In this document: positions 28,201 through 34,645 of the stretch, in pieces | Position numbering within the stretch: the stretch's first letter is position 1 | How the letters are laid out: every line of letters starts with the position of its first letter | Assembly (NCBI GenBank): GCA_026261815.1 | Contig: JAMPIT010000437.1 | Coordinates: 930,001 to 994,000 of the forward strand | Length of the DNA stretch: 64,000 nt | Direction of reading: 5' to 3' | Source: Monarcha castaneiventris obscurior | Lineage: Eukaryota > Chordata > Aves > Passeriformes > Monarchidae | Notes under the pieces: generated by a model | Database searches by the model: none | Told to the model about the DNA's origin: nothing | Seen by the model: only the letters and a program-made list of their open reading frames with translations | Position numbers and translations under genes: made by a program

Positions 28201-31200
28201 GCACCTTCAACACCACAGCTGTTCTGTTGGAAACCTTACACAATCACCAAAACATTTTTCATTATTTTGTCTTCAAAATAGACTTCAATTTAGAACCAGA
28301 CATGCTTAAATGCTACGTGCCTTTAGAAATTCAAGCATGTTATATAGGTTAGAAGAACATGACAGCAAACAAATGAAGACTTTATGTAATTTGGGTGACA
28401 TATGCCAAATGGTATGAAAGTATCTGTAGGTTTATTCAACTTAAAAAATAAAATAAAATCAATCCCCATGACAACTCCTTAGTGCCAAGCCAGGTTTTAC
28501 ATCTAATCCCAAGCCCTGTCAGTTTACTTGGCTTTTCCCTGGCTCCCAGGGGTCACAGGCTCCTGCTGGGAATGCTCTGCAGAGCCACAGCACACAGTTT
28601 TAACAGTCTCAGAGGTGACCGTGACAAACAAGCTTTCTGAACAAAAAATTCATTTTCCTTTACCTGTAGTTGACTGACATCAGTGATCACCATGAGACAA
28701 GATCTTTCCAACCATCACTGCTGTCCCATGGGTATTGCACAACCCAAGCTAAGGTCTGGCAAGAAAGGCAACAGCCTCACCTCCACTCCTGTTTTTCATG
28801 CTTAGGTTTTCTGTCCACACCTCACAAGGCTCAGATTACTGGACAGAGACACAACCCTGCAAGTTCTACTGCAAAACATCCATTTTCCAATAAATGAGAA
28901 TATGATTTAACTAACAGTTTGGAAATTACAACATCAGAGGAAGGTTCATTTTCTAGCTCATTGGGTTTTCCTTTATCATTGTCAAAATAGCTGGAAACCA
29001 GTACAAAGCCTAATTCTGCTAAATAGCAAGAAAAGCTGATTAGAGAACTAACACCTCTTACAGGGAACAGATAATGAAATAAGGAGATAACAACATCTTC
29101 ATAATCATCATCCAAGTGTAATCCTAGACCTAAACTGTGAGACAATCTCCTTGTGAAAGCAATGAATAAAGCTTTGTATCAGCTGCATGAAAAACTTGTC
29201 ATATTTTATCAGATTTAAGCTTTTATCAACTCATTTATCATTAATGAAGACATGGTTCTACGGAAAGCTGAGAAACACAAAAATGGAAGGGGAAAAATAC
29301 TTGGCATTAGAACTCAACCATTGTCTGGAGACAGATCCCACATGAGACTCCTTTCATGAACAGATCCAGAGACAGTTCTTGAACAAAGCACAGAGAGTTT
29401 CTTCAGGCATTTTAGGCCCTTTTTTAACCTAAGTGGACTTTAATACATTAATTCCTTAATGCTCTTCTTGCAAACACATTTTCATTTACATCCGTTTGTC
29501 TTGAGGAATGAATTGTGGATATTTCACCACATAAATCAGAATATGATCCAAAACACAAATTCCTGCACTACTAGCTCGTTCTGCTTTCCCAGAATCATTA
29601 TGAGACTCCAGCTGAAGCTGCTCTGAAGATAAAAGGCTGAATCCTGCAGCCCACATCTGGCATCTGTAGCTGTGCCCCCAGCCTTGCACGAGGCTTCAGC
29701 AGAGCTAATTATAAAGCACTGCCCATCAGCAAACATCAGGCCTGAAGGATTTGTGCAATTTGGCAAAGCTCTAGGACTGCTCCCCCAAAACTCTTGTGCT
29801 CCAATAACCAAAACAGACCATTTGACTGCATAAAAAAGGAGAACAGAAGGCATTTTATGTTCTCACTGGGCACAAAAGTCCAAGGTCACTGAAGCTAGGG
29901 AAGGTTCTCCGTGGTTTCCCCAACAGGATGTTGGACAGCCAAAGCCACCAGGATGTGCCCAACGTGACTGAAGGACCTGTGTCACCCGTCAGGCTCAGCC
30001 CCCACTCACACCTTCCAGGCAGTTCCCTTTCAAAGGTGGAGCAAAGGGGCAACACAACCTGCTCCATCTGTGACAGCCTGAATTCCTGCTTCCCTCCAGC
30101 CACAGGGGTCACACCAACCACCACGAGTTTTGGAGTTAATTCCCACAGATGGCCACAAGCATGAACGAATTCCAAAAATCTTACCAAAAAATTAAAACTA
30201 TCAGATGCAATGATAAAAACTGCAATTATCTAGATGTAGTTTTGGGAGGAAGTATTTGCCTTGCTGACTGGGAGGCAGTGGGAGCCACAGGAAGGGCTGC
30301 TCTGTACACTTTGGGGTTTTTTTCCCTTTATACTTTTAGCTCTGACCATCTAGTAGCAAAGTAGATGAATGTTTGCTCACAGCCATTCCTACATTGTTAT
30401 TGCCAGCAAACAAACAAAACATGATGCACATTTACAGCTTAAAATCCCTTCAAAAATAAAAAAAAAAAATCTCTTCTTCCACGCCTAGAGGGATGCTGTA
30501 CTTTGTATTTTGGAACTGCTTGCAAGAGGAAGAAAAGGAAAGTGGGTTCATCAAATCCTCAAGGCTATTCCAAACATTCTAATTGCTTGTCTTCTCTGTT
30601 CTGCAGAAACTGCTAAAGCAGCTCACCCGCAGCCCTGTCTCTGGTCTGTTATTCTCTGTGTGCACACACACTGCTGTATCTCGCTGCTGATGCTGATGAA
30701 GAAAACTGACATTTTTGCTCCTGGGCAGATAAGACTCCCCAGAGTACAAGGCACAGCAGCAACCTCCACTTCTGTAACCAAAATTTCAGACATAAACAGA
30801 TAAGAATTTTAATATCCTGCAAAAGCAGCCATTAGCAGCTTTTCCTAATAAAATTATGAGAAAGCCTTAGGCAATGTGGATGCACACAGTACTTCATTAC
30901 ACACACGAATGTCAGTCATTATTTAAAGACAACCCATCAGAGCCCCATGGAAAGCCCCACAGTTGTGTATCAATACTTTTTGTCTAACAACACGCAAGTG
31001 TCTCAAAGCATCATTAAAACCTGGTAGAGAGCAGCCTGATCCATGCACAGCAGCATTCTCCTGAATGGAATGGGAGCACTGCTGTTTGCATTTGAAGTTC
31101 ACTGGGCACAGGAATTCAATTGGGACCACAGACAGTTTTCCAGCCTTATTTCCCATTGGTCAATACACTGCTTGATAATCACATTTACAACTTCAGAGCA

Positions 31201-34200
31201 AGAACACAAATGCAATGCTGTAACAATTTTTCCAAAACTAGTCAAAGTACCTTAGTTTTTCCTGTGCCTGTTTATACACTCATGAACAATTTTCAACTTG
31301 CTCTTGTGCCAACATCCCCCATCAGTTCAAATAAGCCTTTTCCTCCCTGAGCTTTCTCTTTGCAATGCACTCAGAGCCAGCAGTCACATCCCTTCTCAGT
31401 CTTTGACTGTCCAAGCTAAACAAACCCGACTCATCTCCACTTCTGTAGCCCTTCCCTCTGTTCCTGAGCTCCCCCTGCTCAAACACTGTGGCCCAGAACT
31501 GCATTAGGCTGGGCCTTGTGGCACCACCACCTTCATCTTACTCCTGAACACTCAAAATTGCACCTTCCTTCAACTGATCACAAAATCAGAGTGCTTTGGG
31601 TTGGAGAGACTTTAAAACTCATCTTCTTCCACCCCTGCCATGGGCAGGGACACCTTCCACTATCCCAGGGTGCTCCAAGCCCCCTCCAACCTTGAACACA
31701 TCCGGGGATGTGACATCCCACACTAATGCATCCCACGGGGCAGGTGCTGTCCTCCTGCTGCAGGGAGGAGGGAACAGGGCTGCAGGCTCATTGGGTGTTT
31801 CTGCTGCAAGCTGAGCCTTTTTTCCTTTCTTGGGGGGAGGTTTGGTTTTGTTTGGGGTTTTGTCGGTGGTTTTTTGGTCAGGTTTTGGTTTTTTGATTTT
31901 TTTACACAAAACAATTAAACCACTCCCAATAAACACAGATCTTCAGCATTTTCATTTATGCAGTCCACAAGTTCTTGCATTTGAACTCCCCAGCAGGAGG
32001 TGAACAAATGGAACATCATCTGCTCAGGTGCTTAAAGCAAAGCAGGTGCCACAAGAGTGTGAAGCAAATACCAGAGATGAGCACAGCAGGGCAGCAAAAT
32101 TCCTCTTCTGCACCTCTGCAGACACTTCCAGTCCTTCTAGAGATACTCCTATGCTTTTCAAGGACACCAGCTGACCCCGTGGGATACTTTTACCTGGCTT
32201 GAACCCGAGGTGGAGCAGCTCCTTCAGCTCACAGGCTCCATTCCAGACAGCCCTGATGCAACTGAACCGTCCTGCTGCTCCCAGTGAAGGGGTGCACTTG
32301 GATAACACCAGCAGCCTGAATTACCAGCACAGCCCTGGAGGAGCCCAGCTCCTCTGGAGCATCCGAACACCACGCTAATTCCTGGGACACGCACACATCC
32401 TTACACCACGCTGTGGGAGCTGTCCCACGGGGACTTCAGCCTCCTCAGTACACTCAGAGGGAAAGGAACTGTCTCTGCAGCGTCTTGTTTAGGTTAAAGG
32501 AGACAAATGGGAAGCCCTGATGGATTCTGTCAGGGAAAAATAGTTAATCTTATCTGGTCATGAATCAAAGATAAATAAATTAAGCCATGAAATCTTTCTG
32601 GCCTAGTATTCCTGCTAATTATGCCTTGGGCTGTAGATGATGATCACTTTGCAGACTCATCTCTCAATAGCTGTTCATGGATTGCTGGACTCTGTGCTGA
32701 TGGATCACTATCCAGCCTTTGCACCATTAGCAGGGTAAAGACATGGTGCTACTCTGTGGTGAAATACCACCTTAGGTCACAGAGCATGGACCAGACCCTT
32801 CTTTCACTATTCTGGAGTAGGAGAGCTGCAAATACAGATCTGTGTAGCTGCTCCAGTTACACACTGGTGCAGGAAAGCAGGAAGCTGCCTGGGGAGAACA
32901 GGGATTAACAGGCATTTCCCAAAACACTGCCACAGTGCTCGGGGCACCTGGGTGAACACAGCTCTTCCACAAGGTCAGAGGGAACTCTGAAGGAACACGA
33001 TGCCACCAAAACCAGTGGGACCACATGAGTGGCCTGATAAATCCCAGGAATGAATCAATTTCGTTGGAGAAGCAGAATGGTTGTGCCTGGAGATGACAGC
33101 ACTTTAACTCAAATCCCAAATGCAGCACACACATGAATTAATGTGACAACACCACTGTCAGACTTACTTACAGAAAGTTATTAACATTCTTCTGGTGTCC
33201 CAAATAGAACTAGAAGTGCCCATGGGCAAGGAAAAAAACAGTACCGGGGAAAAATGGAGCTCTCTCTGAACTGGCTCTCATTTGGAAGATTCACAGACTG
33301 ACAAATGATTAATTCTCCCACTAAGCTGTTAACTTCATCAATGGTGACATAACCACGGTGACAAAAATGCAGATACAGTTTGTTTTACAGTGGGCTGCAA
33401 ACCTCTCAAGTCCTAACAAACACACTGAAAATGGAGATGTATGTTCACTAGTGAAAAAAAATTACCTTTGCTTTGAATGAGATGAGTATTTCTATCTTTA
33501 ATTCATAGCCATTCCGTGCTGCTGTTATTAATAGTGCCATAAATCTGCCCTAAAGTGATGGGTCTTAATTACTGACCTCAAAGGGAATAGAGAATACAAG
33601 ATCTGTGCCTCTCTGAACAGCACTAGGAAGTCACTCCCTAGCAGATAGGGGTCCAGCTGTCGGACTAGATGAGACCTGCTGGAGCCCCCGAGCCCATGTC
33701 ATCCAAAGCACAACTAGCACCGACCCCCGGAGCAGCCCTGTCCCAGCTGTGCAGCAGCTGCTGCTCCTCTGCAGGGTTCGGTGCTTCAGGCAGCACCGCA
33801 GCCGAACCTGAGGAGGAGAAGGGCTCCCGGCCAGTCCCCTCCGCCTGCTCGGGAATGCCGTGCCCTACGGTAGGGGCGAGCACCGGCAGCATGGGGTCGG
33901 TCGGACCCCGGTGGGTCCGTCATTGACAGCACCGGGGAAAATCGGTCGGACGCAGCCCCGTGGGGATCGGTCGGACCCGGCCCCGTGGGGATCGGTCGGA
34001 CCCGGCCCCGGGTGGGGGGGATCGGTCGGATCCAGCCCCGGGTGGGGGGGATCGGTCGGATCCAGCCCCGGGTGGGGGGGATCGGTCGGACCCGGCCCCG
34101 GGTGGGGGGGATCGGTCGGACCCGGCCCCGGGTGGGGGGGATCGGTCGGACCCGGCCCCGGGTGGGGGGGATCGGTCGGACCCGGCCCCGGTCGGGATCG

Positions 34201-34606
34201 GTCGGACCCAGCCCCGGCCGCACCGGGGGGCGGCGGTCCCCGAGCGCCCCCTGGCGCCCCCGCGCGGCGCCGCCGCAGCCCCGCCTGCCCCCCCCCCGCA
34301 CTACCGGGGGTCCCGCACACCCCGGGGGTCCCGCACATCCCGGGGGTCCCGCACATCCCGAGCACCCCCCGAACGCCGCCCCGGCAGAGCCCCCGCACGG
34401 TGCGGGCACGGCCGGGGCCGAGCGGCCCGGGAGCAGCGGCCCCGGGGAGACACACACGTGGATTCAGAACGTCGGGGCCCGCAGGAAACACGAACAGCCG
34501 AAAATGCAGAGTAACTCTGTAGCTCACCGTGGAACACGCCGTTGTCCGCTAGGAAGTGCCTGCAGTACTGCAGGCAGCTCTTCTTATCCAGACTCCAGTA
34601 ACTCAT
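1156..34606 (-). CDS. PLCH1: PLCH1, phospholipase C eta-1 (spliced, 3' part off the left edge)
   Basis: Calcium-dependent phosphoinositide phospholipase C of the eta class. It hydrolyses PIP2 to IP3 and diacylglycerol at membranes, mainly in neurons (family knowledge). Twelve exons were joined by hand from AG acceptors and GT donors: 34528-34606, 15062-15208, 14466-14709, 13097-13226, 11393-11563, 9404-9497, 7937-8140, 6556-6676, 5511-5682, 3905-4012, 3177-3338 and 1156-1227. Their lengths sum to 1704 bases, exactly 568 codons with no stop. Order of parts: unique N-terminus (1-26), PH domain (about 27-150), EF-hands (about 157-290), X domain (about 295-455) and acidic X-Y linker (455-568). 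Catalytic His-Asn (SSHNTYL), Glu (CRCVE), Asp (VDCWDG), His (HHGYTL) and Glu (SIENHC) are all present. The linker with [19 protein letters not shown] and [20 protein letters not shown] matches PLCH1 better than PLCH2. The Y domain, C2 domain and tail must lie left of position 1. An optional 18-nt exon at 1473-1490 may add six residues. Confidence 0.95.
1228..3176 (-). other. PLCH1: PLCH1 intron between coding exons 11 and 12
   Basis: Holds the candidate microexon at 1473-1490. Otherwise unremarkable intronic sequence with no repeat I can name. Confidence 0.8.
1473..1490 (-). CDS. PLCH1: Candidate 18-nt microexon of PLCH1 (LEDSKQ)
   Basis: On the minus strand, the tract TTTTTCTTTACAG is followed by 18 bases (TTAGAGGATTCTAAACAA) and then GTAAGTAC, a near-consensus donor. 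Both neighbouring exons (3177-3338 and 1156-1227) have phase 0 junctions, so inclusion adds exactly six residues, LEDSKQ, between NLKQ and NLDTKEGG in the X-Y linker. A TGC sits about 25 bases upstream of the acceptor, as in SRRM4-type neuronal microexons. No transcript evidence is available here. Confidence 0.55.
3177..3338 (-). CDS. PLCH1: PLCH1 coding exon 11 (X-Y linker)
   Basis: Acceptor GTCTTTCAG, donor GTACGT, phase 0 at both ends, 54 codons. Encodes [40 protein letters not shown] and [14 protein letters not shown]. This segment separates PLCH1 from PLCH2. Confidence 0.95.
3905..4012 (-). CDS. PLCH1: PLCH1 coding exon 10 (acidic X-Y linker)
   Basis: Acceptor CATTTTAG, donor GTATGT, phase 0 at both ends, 36 codons. 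Encodes [20 protein letters not shown] and [16 protein letters not shown]. The acidic stretch is the X-Y linker, which in PLC enzymes covers the active site and is autoinhibitory. I chose the GTATGT donor over an upstream GTTAAA because it keeps frame and matches the length of the mammalian CKFKLHY segment. Confidence 0.93.
4013..5510 (-). other. PLCH1: PLCH1 intron between coding exons 9 and 10
   Basis: AT-rich intronic sequence; nothing recognised. The shorter introns 3339-3904 and 5683-6555 likewise hold only simple sequence, including the TA microsatellite in the latter. Confidence 0.8.
5511..5682 (-). CDS. PLCH1: PLCH1 coding exon 9 (end of X domain)
   Basis: Acceptor GTTTCCAG, donor GTAACT. 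Encodes [40 protein letters not shown] and [17 protein letters not shown]. The Glu of SIENHC is the last calcium ligand of the active site. Confidence 0.96.
6030..6068. repeat. TG/TA microsatellite
   Basis: A short (TG)n run passes into two (TA)n blocks separated by 'gttt'. In the PLCH1 intron between coding exons 8 and 9. Confidence 0.9.
6556..6676 (-). CDS. PLCH1: PLCH1 coding exon 8 (X domain, second catalytic His)
   Basis: Acceptor CTTAACAG, donor GTAAGT. Encodes [40 protein letters not shown] and the first two bases of the next Glu. The Asp of VDCWDG is a calcium ligand. The His before GYTLTSKI is the second catalytic histidine. Confidence 0.96.
7541..7610 (+). mobile_element. CR1 LINE fragment, 3' end
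   Basis: Contains the CR1 3' consensus: catggcagggggttggaac, then tgggtgatctttagaacccc, ending ccattctgtgattct. Plus orientation, so antisense to PLCH1. Lies in the intron between coding exons 7 and 8. Confidence 0.85.
7675..7934. repeat. GC-rich minisatellite abutting the PLCH1 exon 7 donor
   Basis: Four tandem units of about 56-82 bases, each with the core ccagcccagcatggtgctgg then gggttcggccctgg and usually ending ggagctgcagcc. Units vary by insertion of gagcagcccct segments. The array stops within about two bases of the donor of PLCH1 coding exon 7. In the RNA sense it is G-rich (GGGCTGGGGCTGC), so the first 260 bases of this intron are one repeat array. Confidence 0.9.
7937..8140 (-). 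CDS. PLCH1: PLCH1 coding exon 7 (start of catalytic X domain)
   Basis: Acceptor GCCCCCCAG; donor AAG|GTGGGC lies at the edge of a G-rich minisatellite. Encodes about residues 289-356, from [20 protein letters not shown] through [20 protein letters not shown] to [11 protein letters not shown]. The His and Asn of SSHNTYL are the first catalytic His and a calcium ligand; the Glu of CRCVE is another ligand. Nearly every codon ends in G or C. Compared with the human protein as I remember it, this exon carries many more changes than its neighbours ([10 protein letters not shown] for [23 protein letters not shown] for SKVDMYARVLQEG), though the catalytic residues are intact. Confidence 0.95.
8141..9403 (-). 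other. PLCH1: PLCH1 intron between coding exons 6 and 7
   Basis: No element recognised. A 202-codon plus-strand open frame at 8959-9567 overlaps PLCH1 exon 6 antisense and has no recognisable protein content. Confidence 0.75.
9404..9497 (-). CDS. PLCH1: PLCH1 coding exon 6 (EF-hand lobe 2)
   Basis: Acceptor TTTGCACAG, donor GTAAAA. Encodes [20 protein letters not shown] and [12 protein letters not shown], the second EF-hand lobe before the X domain. Codon use is AT-rich at third positions, in sharp contrast to the next exon. Confidence 0.95.
9498..11392 (-). other. PLCH1: PLCH1 intron between coding exons 5 and 6
   Basis: Ordinary intronic sequence; nothing recognised. Confidence 0.8.
11393..11563 (-). 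CDS. PLCH1: PLCH1 coding exon 5 (EF-hand 2 and following helices)
   Basis: Acceptor CTCTTAG, donor GTAGGG; both ends phase 0, 57 codons. Begins [20 protein letters not shown], a second EF-hand-like loop ([13 protein letters not shown]). Continues [20 protein letters not shown] and ends [10 protein letters not shown]. This is one of the best conserved parts of the eta class. Confidence 0.96.
11564..13096 (-). other. PLCH1: PLCH1 intron between coding exons 4 and 5
   Basis: Ordinary AT-rich intronic sequence; no named repeat seen. The following intron, 13227-14465, is the same in character, with only a poly-T/G-rich patch near 13930-13960. Confidence 0.8.
13097..13226 (-). CDS. PLCH1: PLCH1 coding exon 4 (EF-hand 1)
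   Basis: Acceptor GCTGGCAG, donor GTCAGT. Encodes [20 protein letters not shown] and on to [12 protein letters not shown]. The 12-residue loop [12 protein letters not shown] has all calcium-coordinating positions of a canonical EF-hand (D1, N3, D5, G6, N9, E12). The split codon with exon 3 reads CA+C (His), where I remember Gln in mammals. Confidence 0.96.
14466..14709 (-). CDS. PLCH1: PLCH1 coding exon 3 (rest of the PH domain)
   Basis: Acceptor CCCCCCAG, donor GTATCC. Encodes about residues 76-156: [33 protein letters not shown], then [19 protein letters not shown], ending [15 protein letters not shown]. The Trp in [10 protein letters not shown] is the conserved C-terminal PH helix tryptophan. 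Codon third positions are strikingly GC-rich compared with exons 5 and 6. Confidence 0.96.
15062..15208 (-). CDS. PLCH1: PLCH1 coding exon 2 (PH domain, N-terminal part)
   Basis: Acceptor CCTCACAG and donor GTAAAT. Encodes residues about 27-75, [20 protein letters not shown] followed by the [15 protein letters not shown] segment and the [12 protein letters not shown] strand that starts the PH domain. The PH domain binds phosphoinositides and the plasma membrane. An internal ATG (the Met of CMSVMQ) is in frame and could start translation from transcripts with a non-coding first exon. Confidence 0.95.
18128..18215 (+). mobile_element. CR1 LINE fragment, 3' end
   Basis: Classic CR1 3' terminus: aaggtgtccctgcccacggc, then agggggttggaaatgggtgg, and ccttccaacccaaaccattc with two ctatgattct terminal repeats. 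Antisense to PLCH1. Confidence 0.95.
18427..18597 (-). other. Short open frame at the edge of an intronic CpG-rich segment
   Basis: 56-codon minus-strand frame starting [20 protein letters not shown] and ending in [10 protein letters not shown] before a TGA. The composition looks protein-like, and the frame remains open for some distance upstream of the ATG into CpG-rich DNA. I do not recognise the product. It could be part of an alternative PLCH1 first exon, a separate small transcript, or chance. No donor in a usable phase was found for a simple join to PLCH1 coding exon 2. Confidence 0.2.
18480..18920. promoter_or_regulatory. CpG-rich segment inside PLCH1 intron 1 (candidate alternative promoter)
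   Basis: Dense CpG (for example gccgggcagccgctgctggt, ctccggctgcgg, gagccgcggccg) in an otherwise AT-rich intron. It sits 3.3 kb upstream, in the PLCH1 sense, of the PH-domain exon. On the minus strand a possible donor (CGGG|GTCAGT, near 18690) would let a short non-coding exon join coding exon 2, whose internal Met is in frame. This is inference only. Confidence 0.35.
20262..20455 (+). mobile_element. CR1 LINE fragment
   Basis: Degenerate CR1 3' region: ctggcacagctgcccagggc, ggtggggtcactgttcctgg, ctggtggtgctgggctgatg-like and cttcatgatctgaaaggtcc segments in the usual order. The terminal repeats are lost. Confidence 0.8.
26880..27395. repeat. 17/18-base CpG-rich minisatellite, about 28 units
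   Basis: Tandem units of the type gctccgggcaccgcgaac and gctccggcaccgcaaac (18 and 17 bases). I count about 28 units. There is higher-order structure: the unit order around 26974-27025 recurs around 27205-27260, and the four-unit block around 27102-27170 recurs around 27282-27350. No stop codon occurs in several frames on either strand, which creates spurious long frames. Lies in PLCH1 intron 1. Confidence 0.95.
31577..31725 (-). mobile_element. CR1 LINE fragment, 3' end
   Basis: Minus-orientation CR1: atcacaaaatcagagtgctt, tgggttggagagactttaaa, ccacccctgccatgggcagg, gacaccttccactatcccag, then ctccaagccccctccaacct. Same strand as PLCH1. Confidence 0.92.
31805..31905 (+). repeat. G/T-rich simple sequence
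   Basis: About 100 bases almost without A or C on the plus strand: G-runs (ggggggagg, ggggtttt) between T-runs. Probably a degenerate (TTTTGG)n-type repeat. A similar tract occurs at 54095-54160. Confidence 0.7.
33935..34215. repeat. 23/30-base G-rich minisatellite near the PLCH1 first coding exon
   Basis: About ten copies of atcggtcggacccggccccg, the later ones with an added ggtgggggggg tail giving a 30-base unit. The six units from about 34010 to 34190 are almost identical. The plus strand carries regularly spaced G-runs suited to G-quadruplex formation. Starts about 310 bases inside PLCH1 intron 1, counted from the exon 1 donor. Confidence 0.95.
34300..34362. repeat. Short tandem repeat, about 18-base unit
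   Basis: Three to four copies of gggggtcccgcacatccc between the larger minisatellite and PLCH1 coding exon 1. Confidence 0.85.
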
Positions 34607-34645
34607 CCTGAGCCTGCTTCCCGCTCACCATCAAAGGCTCTGACC
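34528..34645 (-). CDS. PLCH1: PLCH1 first coding exon (start codon exon)
   Basis: On the minus strand this segment follows an acceptor-like pyrimidine tract ending CCCTTGCAG and ends at a GTGAGC donor. The ATG is at 34606-34604. The 39 bases between the acceptor and the ATG contain two in-frame TGA codons, so this is the first usable start in the exon. It encodes 26 residues beginning [10 protein letters not shown] plus one base; the G joins TT of the next exon to give Val, then ERCMSVMQ. The phase match supports use of this exon. The N-terminus differs from the mammalian PLCH1 N-terminus I remember ([14 protein letters not shown]), so it is an alternative or lineage-specific first coding exon. 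The acceptor implies at least one upstream non-coding exon, probably in the CpG island near 45-46 kb. Coding part is 34528-34606. Confidence 0.7.

Larger units (their letters stand above)
15209..34527 (-). other. PLCH1: PLCH1 intron 1 (19.3 kb)
   Basis: Long first intron between the start-codon exon and the PH-domain exon. It holds CR1 fragments near 18.1, 20.3 and 31.6 kb, a CpG-rich segment at about 18.48-18.92 kb, the 17/18-base minisatellite at 26.88-27.40 kb, a G/T-rich tract at 31.8 kb and the 30-base minisatellite at 33.9-34.2 kb. Outside these I see no exon, RNA gene or named repeat. Confidence 0.8.

Noticed and set aside
33669..34611. Overlapping frames of about 180-220 codons on both strands
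   Set aside because: Products of the 30-base G-rich array read in different frames; only the 34528-34606 minus-strand part is a credible exon.
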